NCBI GenBank assembly: GCA_002007465.1
Contig: LNAC01000008.1
Span: forward strand, 6,885,487-6,949,486
Direction of reading: 5' to 3'
DNA length: 64,000 nt
Source of the DNA: Ailurus styani
Taxonomy: Eukaryota > Chordata > Mammalia > Carnivora > Ailuridae
Positions 12,613-25,183 of this stretch are shown in pieces (position 1 is the stretch's first letter; each line of letters starts with the position of its first letter). The position numbers were made by a program, and so were the translations under genes. The notes below the pieces were generated by a model, which made no database searches, was not told the origin of the DNA, and saw only the letters and a program-made list of their open reading frames with translations.

Positions 12613-13496
12613 CCTGGGCACGAGGTGGAGATGCCATGGGCACCCAGCGGCCCCCCCTACTTCACACAGGCTGTGCGGAACTGCCGCATAAAACCTGGAC
12701 GAGCTCAAAGGCACCGCAAGCCTATCCTGGTAAAAATTCTGATACAGGCAGTTCAGACGTGGCTTCCGTCCTCGATCGCCGACAGCCCCCTCCGCGCCTT
12801 TCTCAGCCTGTGCAGCCCGCCTGCCAGAAGCTGGGGAAGCAAGTCTGCATCTGTTTCAACGGTTGACTGTCTTAGGGGGCAGTAATTCCAGAGTTTGCCT
12901 GGCCACGCCAGGACTGATAGGAAAAGCTGTCAGTCTTTATTACTGGGCACCAACATGTACAGAAGACAAGGAGAGGGATTAAAAATCCCATGAAAACTCC
13001 TAAGATCACCACAATCAAGAAACTCAGAGAGAGTCAACTGGTGATTGCTCTAGTACGGGAGAGTAAGAAAAATTAATCCAGGCACCATTTATGCCACGTC
13101 CTAGAATATGTTTCTGTTTTGTCTTGTGTTGCTTTGATGGTACGGTGGAGTAAGAATGTCTTTGGAGATCGCTCAGCAAGAGCCATAAACAAGTAACAAA
13201 GCCCTCCTCTGGCTGATTCCGCAGGCATTCCTTTGAATCCCATCTGGTTTGAACTTTTTTTTTCCTTCTTATACTTGTCTGAGTTTGAAGGCAAATCCGA
13301 GGGACTGCTCCCATAACAGTTATCCAGATGATGCCTGATAAAATTCAGGCCCCAGAGTCGACTTCAACCAAGATGCACAGCCGAGACCGGCTCTAGAACC
13401 AGCTCGGAGCACTAGTGAGAAGGCAGAGCGTGAAGTCAGAGACACGCCCACCTCGACGGGCCACATTAAGCAACCGAAAAGCCAACTCCGTCATTT

Positions 13497-13696
13497 GTTT
13501 TTTTGTTTTGTTTTATAAAGATTTTATTTATTTGTCAGAGAGAAAGAAAGAGCACATGCAGGGGGAGCGGCAGGCCGAGGGAGAAGCAGGCTCCCTGCTG
13601 AGCAGGAAGCTCAATGCGGGACTCGATCCCAGGACTCTGGGATCATGACCTGAGCCAAAGGCAGATGCTTTACCGACTAAGCCACCCAGGCGTCCC
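13497..13696 (-). mobile_element. Can-SINE with target-site duplication
   Basis: A T-rich end (AAAGATTTTATTTATTTGTCAG) leads to GCCACCCAGGCGTCCC at the right end. A slightly diverged duplication flanks it: AAAAGCCAACTCCGTCAT at 13477-13494 and AAAAGCTAACTCTGTCAT at 13697-13714. Confidence 0.95.
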
Positions 13697-14459
13697 AAAA
13701 GCTAACTCTGTCATCTGTCACAAGGAACTTACAGGGCCATCCCCTAGGACCAGCAGGTGACCTCCGAGGCTGTCACCTGAGCCCACGAGAGCAGAATACA
13801 ACCCACACTGTCTCTGTAGGAGGGCTGCCAACTCTTCCACGGAGTAAGTGCTCTAGAAAGAAGCACGTCCCTGTCTCTCACTACACAGTCTGGAATGTAT
13901 TTCCTCTTTATTCTTCCCTTAGTAGATGTTCAGCCATTCAAATTCAGCTTTCGGTTTCTTGCTTTCCTTCTTCTCGAGATGCCACCAGCTGTTTCAGAAA
14001 TAACATCTGAAAAAGTGAAACCCAGTGCAACGCTAACAGCAACATTTGATTCTCATTCTGGCTCACCAGACATGCCTGAACTCCAGAAATGTATACATTT
14101 CTTTTTTTTTTTTAATCCTGAGAATTAAGCCTCTTATGTAAGGATGATGAGAATGTAGCTTGAGAGCTGGACTGTTTGGGGTCAGGCGGGGAGAATAAGA
14201 CCCGACCCGGGTTTTAAAGTGGCCTGTCTCTGTCTGGCAGAGGAAGACAGCATTTCTGAGCTATCTTAACTTTAAAATATTCTGTTCATTGTCAGCTATC
14301 CATCTGCTAATTATCCAGTTTTTATGAGACTCCGGGAGGGTCACTTGCAAAGGGCACAGGTTTGCCTCATCAATTAAATAAACTTTTGCTCTATTTCCTG
14401 ACTTCACTGCTCCATATGATCAACAGAATGTAACATTTAATCAAAAAGCACTGGTGTGT

Positions 14460-14653
14460 GGGGCACCTGGGTGGCTCAGTCGGTTAAGTGTCTTGCCTGC
14501 CTTTGGCAAAGGTCGTGATCTCAGGGTCCCAGGATTAAGTCCTGCATCGGGCATCCAGCTCAGCATGGAGCTTGCTTCCCCTTCTGTCTCCCCTTGCTCC
14601 TTCTCTCTCACTCACTCTCTCTCTCAAATAAATAAAATCTTAAAAAATAACCA
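14460..14653 (+). mobile_element. Can-SINE
   Basis: The head GGGGCACCTGGGTGGCTCAG, internal CATCGGGCATCCAGCTCAGC, a (TC)n tract and a tail AAATAAATAAAATCTT-A(n) are all present. Confidence 0.94.
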
Positions 14654-16480
14654 ACAGAATATAAAGATGGGGGACACGAGGACTACACCAGTACTGAAAA
14701 CAACACCCGATCGCCCCAACGTGCCAGCAATGTCAAAGAATTTGAGCAGATGGAACCAAATTGAAGAAAAATACCGTCAACCCAACAGCGCCCCCTACCC
14801 TTAAGAACAGACTGGGTTCTTCAGAGGCAGGGCTCTCTGCTACCTCTTACTTGAAAAGGCAAAGTCCTGAGGGGACAGCGGCCACGGGGCAAATAGAAAG
14901 CCCACAAAGACCCCTCCAGGTCAGTCAGGGTCAGGGGTGTCTGTGACGCCAAAACTCATCCCTGGGTAAAGATCGGACCACAGGGAAAGATGCGCGAAGA
15001 ACAGTGGATTCCCCAAGCCCAGAAAGGAATCAGTGATACAGAGACTATGAAGGAGCTTCCCTTCCACTCCCCTCTGGCTGCCGGATCTCTAACTTGATAC
15101 ATTAGTCCACATCACTGAGCAAACACGGGAGAAAATCCACAAGGTGTCCACGAAGAGGTTCTGAAACAAACAAGGACAACACCATTCCTACTTGGAAAAA
15201 AGACTCAGCACGGGAAGCAAAAATAATTTTTCAAGAGCATCTCCTTATAGCCTCAAAGTTTCTGAACATACATGGTCTGTGAAGATGAGATAAGATGGTG
15301 AAAGAAGAAGAAAATAAAAAAGAGGCTTGACAAAGAAACTGGGAACTGAATGAGATAAGAAAAAAATACGACTAATCTAAAAATACGATAGCAAAATGAG
15401 TATCTGCATTTGAAACCATACAAAGCGGCACCGATTCAATAGAAACTGGACCAGTGATGTGGAAAGCAAACAGGAGAAGTTCTCCCAAAAGGCAAAGAAC
15501 AAAGGGACCAAGGTCATGAGGGAGACAGACAAACAAAGGAGGACGGTGAGCGGAGCACACGCACCAACAGTCAGGGTTCTTGGGAACCAGAGCCCATAAA
15601 ACTGCCACAGGGAAGGACCCACAACTGCGGATCAAAAGGGGTCACTCAGCACCCAAAATTCAGGTGGAAGGACTAAACTGGGATACACTCTGATGAAAAC
15701 TTGAAACAGCAGGGGCAGAGACGGGAAGAACTCAACAAGCATTCAGTGGGGGTAAAAGATCACTGCATGTACCAATGGACCAAATGGACCATCTGGGCTG
15801 GTCTCAGGTTCCCCACCGAAGGCTGGCGGGTCAGAGGCTGTTACATAAATTCCAGATGGGATAAAGCCGCACAGAACAATTACTACTGCACACACCCCAG
15901 TGACTGCATGTCAAACTGGCGAAATCTGAATGAGGTTCGCACTTTGTTAATAGTTTCATACCAGTGTCAATTTCCTGGTTTTGGTATTATATTATATTAT
16001 TATTCTATCCAATGTTCTCATTGGGGGAGGCTGGGTGAAGGGTACCTAGGATCTCTCTGTACTACTTGGCAACTTCCTGTAAGTCTGTAAGTGTTTAAAA
16101 AAAAAAAAAGATAGTAGGTCAAGCATCAAGGTCCACTACAGAAATCAGAAAGAAAAAAGAATTCCATTCCCCAGTAAACTCCTGTTCACATTTGAAAGCA
16201 AAGGATAGTCATTCTCTGTTATGAAGACAATGTATGATGCCAGAAAAAGCAAGCGTTGAAATAAAATTGTCACAAATCTGGATTTTTTTAAATGGGCGGA
16301 CCTGCTCTAAAAAGATCTACTGACGAACACTAAAACCATCAAAGGAGATTTTGATTTGAAAAATTGTTATGGATGTGATTTTAAAAGTAGCAGCAGATAT
16401 CAAACATAATGTTTAAGACCTAATACATGATCAGAAAATGTATAAAACAAAGAATACATTGGGCCTAAAAACTCCTCTCA

Positions 16481-16715
16481 GGGTGCCTGGGTGGCTCAGT
16501 TGGTTAAGCATCCGACTCTTGGTTTCGGCTCAGGTCATGATCTCAGGGTCATAAGATCAAGTCCCGAGTCGGGCTCTGGGCTCAACACAGAGTTGGCTTG
16601 AGATTCTCTCTTTCCCTCTCCCTCTGGCCCTCCCCTCTGGCTCATGCTTGCTCGTTCTTTCTCTTTATCACTCAAATAAATAAAATCCAAAAAAAAAAAA
16701 AAAAGAGAGAGAGAG
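16481..16715 (+). mobile_element. Can-SINE with expanded A and GA tail
   Basis: It starts GGGTGCCTGGGTGGCTCAGT, has TCAGGTCATGATCTCAGGGT and the TC tract, and ends with A(15) followed by a (GA)n run. The GA run is either a secondary expansion of the tail or flanking sequence. Confidence 0.93.
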
Positions 16716-17653
16716 AGAGAAATGAAAGAGAGAACAAACACTCCTTACCTGTGTGGGCAAAAGACATGATTAGGTTATGCACACACACCCCAAATTCAAA
16801 CATCCACTAAACACATGAAAAAAAAACCCCACAAAACCTCCCTATCATGAACAATGAAAGAAATATAGATGAAAACATCTCTGTAATAACTTGAGGTATA
16901 AATTTGTATGGTCTTCAAACCTTCAAATACCATGAGCCAAATGATTACCTTTAAGTTTCCTGTAAGTATTTATATAGGCCTTAAACTTGTTCATGGCTTT
17001 TCTGAGAGCTCACATTAAAGAAATAATAAAAAATGGTGTATCAAGATTTCTGCTCCAAGAGTGGGGGATGAACATAGCAAATTGGTCAGTGAATTAGCCA
17101 AGCCCTGCTTGCGTGAGTGACCAGCAATAAAATGATGTCAATAAAAGTATCTTCATTTTACAGCCTACTAGGAACCCAAAGAGATAATTATGGGTGTCTG
17201 GCCCATGATAAGTGCTCATTAGACAGTGGTAGCGGAGGAGATGTATTTACCTACAAGACTGCATGACCGGTTCAAAACCCCTGATCCGAGAGGCAGTCAA
17301 ATGGGTCTCAGAATTAAGACCTTTTTGGATATCAAAAAATAATACCCAACGAGGTCTGGGCGAGTACCTGGTAATCAGTTATATTACTATTCCTATAGGA
17401 AAATATACGAATATTCATTCTAAGTGAGATAAATACCAGTTTGGGTCAGGTTTTGCAGTCGAATGAGTTAAAAAAATTTTTCAGTTTTTAGAGCTTTCTG
17501 GACTTCAGATTTGCTCAGAAGGGACTGAGAACCTGCATTTATAATAAACAAACATTAAAATCTATCTAAATGTATGATAATAAGGGGTAAGTTACATAAG
17601 TTATCATATAGTCATAAGATGGAAACTCTACTGCTCTAAAAAGTCATTTTTTC

Positions 17654-17896
17654 GTAGGGGGTAGGGAGGGAAAAACAATGAAACAAGATGGGATCGGGAA
17701 GGAGACAAACCATAAGAGACTCTTAATCTCACGAAACAAACTGAGGGTTACTGGAGGGTAGGGATAGGGTGGATGGGTTATGGACATTGGGGAGGGTATG
17801 TGCTATGGTGAATGCTGTGAAATGCTGTGAAATGTGTAAGCCTGATGATTCACAGACCTGTACCCCTGGGGCAAATAATTAAAAAAATTTTTTTTT
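17654..17896 (+). mobile_element. 5'-truncated carnivore L1, 3' end only
   Basis: About 243 bp of the 3' end of a carnivore L1 is present, recognised from ACCATAAGAGACTCTTAATC, GGACATTGGGGAGGGTATGT and CACAGACCTGTACCCCTGGG before an A/T-rich tail. A perfect 14-bp target-site duplication (AAAGTCATTTTTTC) lies at 17640-17653 and 17897-17910. The intact duplication and low divergence point to a fairly recent insertion. Within it, GTGAAATGCT is tandemly duplicated near 17816-17836. Confidence 0.92.
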
Positions 17897-19072
17897 AAAG
17901 TCATTTTTTCAAAGAATATTTAATCAAGTGGGAAATGTTCATGAATAGTAGGTTAAAAAAAAAAGGCAAGATAAAAACACGCATTTACGAATTCAACTTT
18001 GCAAAAGTAAACTACATAGATGTTTATAATTCCAGAATAAAAGACAAGGAACCATACCGGGGTGTTAAATCAGCCGCACTGACTCATATTCTTCTTTAGA
18101 CTTTTCCATATTTTCTAATCTTCTACGATAACCAGGAAAAGAACCCGCTAATGTTGGGAACCACTTAATGGCTGATGTGTCTGTGCAGGACTAGAGGGTT
18201 AATGAGTCTGTCTCTGCCCTCAAGGAATCTAGAATCTCCTCTCTGGAGAGCTCTGGGCAGTACTCAGTTGTCTCTGCATCAGACCACATTTCGTTAGTGA
18301 TTCTCCGCTGGCACCTCAGGACAATGGGACGGGGCCACCGGGACTTTTTCCCACCTCCACAAATGAAACACTGATAACCTTTCAAGTCAAGTCAGTGGTA
18401 AAAATGGTATCAGTGGTGTAACGTGAACTTGACTCAGCTCATGACCTTATCTAAAGAAGCTACCAGAAAAAAAAAAAAGGACTATTCGAATGTGTTTGCT
18501 TTCTTTTGCTATACTCATTAAATCTCAGTTATTTAAGAAATTGCTGAAGGAGGAGGAAAAGATCGTATTTGGGTTTGTCCCAGGTGCTTCTCAAGAGGAA
18601 AAGGATGTGAACTTGACCTTGAGAGGTCCAGCAATGAAACCTTTAATCATTTTGTGGAGCGTATGGATGCTAAGAGGGATCGTGACACTGGAGGGTCCAG
18701 TGAAGGGACAGGCAGGAATCCCTCCTACCAAATAGCCCATCAGTGTCTAAGGGGGTGGGCCTTTGGCCAGAGCGTTGAAGGGCTTAATTCTCAGTTTCCT
18801 GAATGTTCCTAACGCCGAGGTGGTCTTCATGAACTCCTCCCACACCTGGAATTCTCCACTGGCTTAACAGAGAATTCGAAAGCATTTTACACCAAAATGC
18901 TATTTGTGACACAAGCATTATGGGTTGTTAATGAGACTCAATTTTGAACTTGGAACAAAGGTAAATAAACGGTCAGTCAACTTAACACCTAACCACCCAA
19001 AAAAACCAGATGGGCTGATAGTTAATCAAGTTTATAGAGATTCCAATAGTCTTTATAAAATATTGCAGAGAA

Positions 19073-19277
19073 GGGGCGCCTGGGTGGCTTAGTCGTTAAG
19101 TGTCTGCCTTCAGCTCTGGTCATGCTCCCAGGGTCCTGGGATTGAGCCCTGCATCAGGCTCCCTGCTCAGCAGGAAGACTGCTTCTCCCTCTCCCACTCC
19201 CCCTGCTTGTGTTCCCTCTCGCCATCTCTCTCTCTGTCAAATAAATAAATACGATCTTTAAAAATAAACAAATAAAT
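19073..19277 (+). mobile_element. Can-SINE with target-site duplication
   Basis: The head GGGGCGCCTGGGTGGCTTAG, TC tract and tail AAATAAATAAATACGATCTT are visible. The flanks carry AAATATTGCAGAGAAG on both sides (about 19057-19073 and 19278-19294). It lies about 300 bp from LARS2 exon 5, inside intron 5, antisense to the gene. Confidence 0.95.
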
Positions 19278-19575
19278 AAAATATTGCAGAGAAGAGGAGA
19301 AATCCATGTGTAAAGATTTTGACACACATAAATTCTAGTCTGCTGTAGAGTTAAATTAAGAAGTTAACTCTCTTGAGCTTAATCCCACAGAAAATTACTT
19401 TTTTGCAGGCAGACTGTCCTCTGGGAATACCTTTCCAATTCTGGAGTGCTAATCCTTCTCTCCCTCCCTTCCCTTCTCCCAGCCCAACGTGGAGAAACAT
19501 GAACTGTGCATGGTCTTCTGTGCACCTGGGACCTTCATAAAAGTGAAACCCTTCCAGGAGAAAGGGCTGACTTAC

Positions 19576-19636
19576 CCTATCCCAGCTGAAACACAGGCCC
19601 AGTCGATCAAGCTGCTTCCTCATGTGTTCAATATTA
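19576..19636 (-). CDS. LARS2: LARS2 exon 5: short catalytic-domain exon
   Basis: This 61-bp exon lies between acceptor CTGTTTTACAG (just above 19636) and donor GTAAGT (19575 downward). The first base, T, completes the serine codon begun in exon 4; 20 codons follow, NIEHMRKQLDRLGLCFSWDR, residues 153-172. The sequence N-I-x-x-M-(R/K)-x-Q-L-x-x-L-G-x-x-(F/Y)-x-W-x-R is a conserved LeuRS block between the HIGH motif and the CP1 editing insertion. The last codon is complete, so exon 6 should begin in phase 0. Exon 6 (expected to carry something like TTCLPDYYKWTQ) was searched for by eye on the minus strand from 19575 to 1 and was not found. Confidence 0.94.
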
Positions 19637-19768
19637 CTGTAAAACAGAGAAGAAGTTTGGTTTTCAGAAGGGGGGAAAGCCACAGACAAACCACACTTGG
19701 AGAATGTGAAGGGAAACTACGAAAGTCTAGATTATTCAAGAGGGCCTCCAATGTTGCTTTGCCCTGGC

Positions 19769-19769
<1 letters not shown>

Positions 19770-19806
<37 letters not shown>
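19770..19806 (+). repeat. A homopolymer of about 36 bp
   Basis: A nearly pure run of A about 130 bp upstream (in gene direction) of the LARS2 exon 5 acceptor; on the gene strand it is poly-T. No SINE or L1 body is attached. Confidence 0.95.
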
Positions 19807-19809
<3 letters not shown>

Positions 19810-20031
19810 CTAAGAATCAACGAAAATATCAGCGTATTAGAATTAGAAGGCACCTATTCTTTGGATTCAAACAGAATATACTAGAAACCACAGTGGTCTT
19901 TGGCCCTGGAGACTGGCCCTTCCTCTGGCCATGACAGGAAACCCCTTTGGTATGGGCCCTCCCAGCCCATCCATACATCTGTATTCCGCACTAATTTAAG
20001 CCAAGCATTTATAAGCTTAAAATCGACTGCA

Positions 20032-20228
20032 GGGGCCTAGGTGGCTCAGTGGACTAAGCCTCTGCCTTCGGCTCCGGTCATGATCCTGGGGTCCTGGGAT
20101 CAAGTCCCACATCAGGCTCTCTGCTCAGCTGGGAGCCTGCTTCCCCCTCTCTCTCTGCCTGCCTCTCTGCCTACTTGTAATCTCTCTCTCTCTGTCAAAT
20201 AAATAAAATCTTTTAAAAAAAAATAAAT
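20032..20228 (+). mobile_element. Can-SINE with target-site duplication
   Basis: GGGGCCTAGGTGGCTCAGTG heads the element; a TC tract and AAATAAATAAAATCTT tail follow. The perfect 10-bp duplication AAATCGACTG lies at 20020-20029 and 20229-20238. Confidence 0.94.
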
Positions 20229-20504
20229 AAATCGACTGAAGAGAAAAACCCTAATCTACAAATTGCGGGAATCCAAAAGAAACCTATCTCCTGCTTATCA
20301 GTCAAAACCTAAAATCTAAAACTGTCCAATAATCGGGATGGGGGAGAAAAGCGAATGAATCAACTTTAATATAATATGAAATAAGGTACCACATCATTTT
20401 CTTTTCTTTTCCCTGGGTGATCTCCGCTTAGCCAACAGCAGCTTATTTTATGCCAGGCTTTGTGCTAGACATTTTGCGGAAGGGTGCTTGCTATGGACAA
20501 TGTT

Positions 20505-20790
20505 TGTGTCCCCGCAGAGTTTGTATGTTGAAACCTAATCTCCAAGGTGATGGTATTTAGAGGTGAGGACTTGGGAAGGCGATGAGGTCATGTAGGGGAA
20601 GACCCCTGAATGGGAGCACTGCCTTTAAGAAAGAGACCCCCCACGGTTTCCCTGCCCCTCCTGCCACGCTGGGGACACAGAGAGAAGATGGCCATCTGTG
20701 AACGAAGAAGCAGGGGGGTTCCTCTCCAGACATCAAATCGGCAGGTGCCTTGGTCTTCGACTTCCCAGCCTCTAGCACTATGAGAAAAGG
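20505..20790 (+). mobile_element. MaLR-like LTR fragment
   Basis: The stretch TTGAAACCTAATCTCCAAGG-TGATGGTATTTAGAGGTGAG near 20528 and TTTAAGAAAGAGACCCC are typical of MaLR-type LTRs (gene-poor, GTGATGGTATTTGGAGGTGGGG-like core). The 3' end is lost or unrecognisable. Sub-family not assigned. Confidence 0.5.
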
Positions 20791-20879
20791 AATGTCTATG
20801 GTTTATAAGCCAAGCCAGACTATGGCATTTTTGTGTACAGCACCCAACGAAGATAATGTTGAATCTTTATCCATTCATA

Positions 20880-21015
20880 GGAACGATCATAGGAACGATG
20901 ACTAGCCCTCTTGTACAGAGAAATAAACTGAGGCACAGAGACGTTAAGTAATTTTCTCAAGGTGATTAGCAAGCAAGAAGGAGAGGCAGGATTCGCACTG
21001 AGGTGGCCTGATTCA
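20880..21015 (-). repeat. MIR relic
   Basis: AAATAAACTGAGGCACAGAG, TTAAGTAATTTTCTCAAGGT and GGCAGGATTCGCACTGAG are the reversed MIR core. Confidence 0.7.
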
Positions 21016-21049
21016 GGGGCCATCTTGTTAACTGCTCTTTTCTCTGTGG

Positions 21050-21265
21050 AGGGGCTGGCAAACTTCTTCTGTAAAGGGCCAGATGGTAAATGTTTTCAGC
21101 TTCGTGAGCCATATGTCTATCACAACAACTCGACTCTGCTCCCGGTATCGTGAAAGCAGCCATGGGCACTATGTAAACAAATGGGTATGGCTGTGTCCCA
21201 TAAAACTTTATTTACAAAATCAGGGAGGGCCAAATCTGGCCCACTGGCCCTAATGTGCCAATCCT
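21050..21265 (+). mobile_element. hAT-like non-autonomous DNA transposon
   Basis: GGCTGGCAAACTTCTTCTGT-AAAGGGCCAGATGGTAAATG at the left and GGCCAAATCTGGCCCACTGG at the right belong to a well-known short mammalian DNA transposon of the hAT-Charlie group. The internal TCACAACAACTCGACTCTGC and AAAACTTTATTTACAAAATC fit as well. I do not assign an exact MER number. Confidence 0.6.
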
Positions 21266-22082
21266 CAGTAAGCTTACATCAATTTTGTGCCATATTTGAT
21301 CCACTTTATCTGATTATCTTTTCTTCCTTTTTTAATTATTCCCATTTAATCTAGAATGAAGCATAACTGAAAAAAGCGGGCACTAGGGGTTAGGAGGAAA
21401 AAGAGAAGTGGATGGTATAATGGATGTTTTTACAAAGTAGCCTCGGACAAAATAAAGCAAAGGGAGGTCAAAGACAATGGGGACAGGCCCTGAAAATGCC
21501 CTTCTAGGTCTCTTAAGGCATGGAGTGCGGAAAGGCCCCAGATCTTTGTGAAAGAGGCTGGTGGAGAGAGCCCAGACATTCCGTTGGGTTCTGGGATGAG
21601 GGATGGGCACTGTTGGCCCATATGTACATGGCAGCCTGAGGCACAGGTGGAACTGGGAATGTGCCCCCCTTGGAGAAAGCCATCCCCAAAACATACTGCC
21701 ATATATTTCTACATTGAATGTCTAAGTTGCCCTTGCTCTAGAACAGTGAGGGCAAAAATTAACAGAATTTTCAGGGAAAATTACAACACAGAATTTGGAT
21801 GCAGCTCACACTGTGGTCAAGAAGATGAGAAGCATCATAGAAATTTAACAAATGCAACCCGCTCCTTCTTTTTCCTTCCAAATGCAAAGGCTCAAGGGAA
21901 GAATAAATTTGTAACAACAACCCATCAAAATGAGCAGATGAACGAATAGCCTGAACTGTTCTTTGGGACTTCTCAGTTAAGAATACAGCACGCTAGAAGA
22001 CAAACGCCAAATACACAATCCTGTTCGTGGCTTGGCAGGCTGCAATGTTTTGTTTGCTTCACTGTTTCTCATGCACAGATTA

Positions 22083-22232
<150 letters not shown>

Positions 22233-22624
22233 CTAGCACCCAGAAGAGAAACATGAGCCATGGTGGCTTGCTAACACCGCTGTCCATATTGTCTTCCTTG
22301 CCATAAATAGGCATTCTCTCTAACACGTTGTATCCATTTCTAGATGATTCCAGATTATGCTTCTGAAAGCCAGCTGTCTGCTAGGACATATGCAGAGGAG
22401 AGCATTGAGAAGGTTAGACACCATGGTGCCCATAGTCATTATCTCTGAGTAGACTCTTCTTTATGACTATTCTTTACTTTCTTCTTCTTATCTGTATTGT
22501 CTACCTTAAAATGTTTTTCTAAAATTATAGGGTCTTTTATTTCAAAAACATATACATGTAAAAGTGTATAGGCATTTAAAATGCTCACATCATATGACTA
22601 TCTTCCAATGGAGAGGCTGTGCCA

Positions 22625-22745
22625 TCTAATATGGTAGCCACCGGGCCCATGTGCTTATATAAATTTAAACTTAAATTAATTAAAATTAAAAATTCATCAG
22701 TCCCTCAATCACACTAGCCACCTTTCTAGAGCACAACAGCCACTC
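22625..22745 (+). mobile_element. Probable DNA-transposon relic
   Basis: CCATCTAATATGGTAGCCAC near the left end, a TTAAATTTAAATTAATTAAA-like middle and CACTAGCCACCTTTCTAGAG near the right end match an abundant old mammalian element with GTAGCCAC-type ends. Class and name are from memory and uncertain. Confidence 0.45.
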
Positions 22746-23390
22746 TGAATCACTCCCTGTAAGGTATTCCCATTTTCTGAAGGATAGGGAAGGAAGCTCT
22801 AAAATCTTAGAGCTCAAAAAGGCTTTGGAGGTCTCTCCTCCAGCCCTGACCCTCTTCAATTTCACAGTTTAAGCAACGGCGGCCCAGCAAGAGTGAGCAG
22901 CTTGGCTGGATCACACCAGAAGCAATTACCTGCAGCCAGGATGGGCCAGGAAGGCGTTCATTTCTGCAAATGGACAGTCACAGCTCAGCGGGTAGCTTCT
23001 GTCCACCTAACTTACATGCTGTGAATGGGAACAATGGCTTGAAATGCACATGGTGGCATCGAGCGACAGCCTTGCTTGTAATCACACAGACACCCTGAGC
23101 TTGCAAACACACTGCCTTGGGATGATGACAGATACTCAGAGGTATTTACCCGTGTCACCTCATCACCTGTGCATATCACAACAGGCTGTTTTCCACTAAA
23201 GAAATAGGTCTTGTTTTCTTTTATGAAAATATTTTCCCCCCTGATATGTGAAGTAACACATATTTACTATAAATAATTGGGTACACAGAGAAAAATATTC
23301 AGAAGAAAACAAAACTCACGTGTAATTCTACCAGATAGACATACATAACCAGTTAAATTTGGTAAATTTAAATTTTTAGAGATAGGGATA

Positions 23391-23465
23391 CTACATATAT
23401 ATCTATATCTATATCTATATATATAGATATCTATCTATCTATCTATATCTATATCTATATATATC
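23391..23465. repeat. TATC/TATA microsatellite
   Basis: About 75 bp of alternating TATATATC, TATCTATC and TATATATA units. The inner TATATATAGATATC-like part can form hairpins. Length is likely polymorphic. Confidence 0.92.
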
Positions 23466-25148
23466 TTATTTCTTATTTCTTTCCCACTGCACACCTAGGG
23501 TTTTCTTCCATCTTTCCATCTGGCCCAAGGACTCTGCAAGGTGCACATGAGAATCACCCACGGCCATCTGGCCTCGGGTCCAAGGCACCTGTGATCCGAA
23601 GTGTTCCAAACCAGACTTGTCCCCCCATCCCAGTCTCCAGATTTGTTCTCCCCCTCATCCCACTTAACAGGTGGCAAGAAGAGAACAGGCCTGCCTCCCC
23701 CAGTGTTTGGAGCCACTTGCCTTAAAATCACCCTTCTGTCGGGCACAATAATTTTTATAATGGGTTTGAGCAGTCTGATGGAATCACTCCATCTAAAGCC
23801 GAAGACAAGGCCCCTGCCATCAGAGCTGCTCAAACCCGCTTTGGCTCATGAGTGGGAAATGCCAACAAAGGCTCGCTCTTCCCGAAGCTGTGCAACCTGA
23901 GGGTCCCAAACCCAAAAGTCCCAAACCCAAGCCTGCCATTTACTGGCAGTGGGACCCGAGGCACATTACTCGGAGTCTCAACTCTCACTTGGGATTGAAA
24001 GCAGCCACCCTGCCTTGCTGGGGATCACATAGGCCATGTTGGTGGTGCGCTCAGCACGGCGCCTGGTCCAGGCACCCGAGACACGGGGGGAGGGGCAGGG
24101 CCAGGGGTTGGGGGGCACAGGCCACTGTGGCAGTTGCCATCATCTGCTACCCCTGGTCTGCAGCACACCCACGTGGCACATCACTGGTTCCTCTGGCAAC
24201 ATTTCGGCGTGTCACTGGCCAGAGGTATCAGTGGCCCTGACAGCACGGAGGGAGACGCCTTGACCTCACACACATCCTGAACGTGGGTTACTCATGACAA
24301 CTGTCTGCAGCACGTTGGTGCCAGGCATTGCAAGTTCTTAACCAAACTGGGCAGACCATGAAGTTCAAACGGCCGGTCATCTACTTGGCCTTCTTTTCCC
24401 TAAAGGGGGCCCAGCAGTTTTTTTCTGCATAATTAGTGATTCACATCAGGTGCTCCGCCTGAAAGTGGCCCAGCTGTTCCTGTCACAGGGGGCTGAAGCA
24501 GGGCTAGTCCGCGACTTCCGCCACCCTACCTCTGCCTGTCCTGGACGAGGACACACCGCCTAGTAGACTGGGCCACGTGAGGGGTGGTGGTGAGTCTGAC
24601 CCACTCAGATCTACTTTCTAGAAGGGATACCGGGCGGGTGAACAAACAGCACTGTGGGGTGCTCTGGCTCGCTACTGCTCCGGGGAAGGCAGGTTTGCCG
24701 TGTCCTACTGGGAGGCCCTGGGTCTCCAGCCCAAGATGACATGAGTCCCAAGCTGTCCCCCGTTCTGTCCCACATCCACACCCCTCCTGAGTCCGCTTGG
24801 AATAGGGTCCTCTCTTTCTCCTTTATTGGATGTTTCTCAGAGTAAAAACATGATACGAGCTTATTTTTAACAAATGAAACAACACAGTTCATGATACATA
24901 AAATCAAAGCTGACCCTCTCCCCCTGGCCCTGACCCCCATTCTCAGCGCTTTGACTTAGCTGGTAACACCACCCTCACTAGCCCTCCGTATCTTGCTTCT
25001 CATAAACGCAGATATACAAACAAAAGCACACATACACAGGAGCTGGCTGGTTTATTTTTATGGAAACAGAACCTATTATACACTATTTTATGACCTGCTT
25101 TTTTTTTCCATTTCACATATCAGGGACATCCGCACAAAATATTGTAAG

Positions 25149-25183
25149 AGTGTGTGTGTGTGTGCGCGCGTGTGTGTGCACAG
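25149..25183. repeat. GT dinucleotide microsatellite with GC interruption
   Basis: GTGTGTGTGTGTGCGCGCGT followed by GTGTGTGTGCAC: a short alternating purine-pyrimidine tract. Confidence 0.9.

Larger units (their letters stand above)
1..19575 (-). other. LARS2: LARS2 intron 5, incomplete (continues beyond position 1)
   Basis: It starts at donor GTAAGT below exon 5; its acceptor is outside the window. It holds at least six Can-SINEs, an old plus-strand L1 (5930-8095) followed by a minus-strand L1 ORF2 fragment (8490-9190), a MaLR-like LTR (9195-9815), a truncated young L1 3' end (17654-17896), and MIR and MER5A relics. Stretches 1-1050, 3350-5850, 10820-13470, 14660-16470 and 18000-19050 have no feature I can name. 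Open frames there, up to 165 codons, show no family resemblance. Confidence 0.7.
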
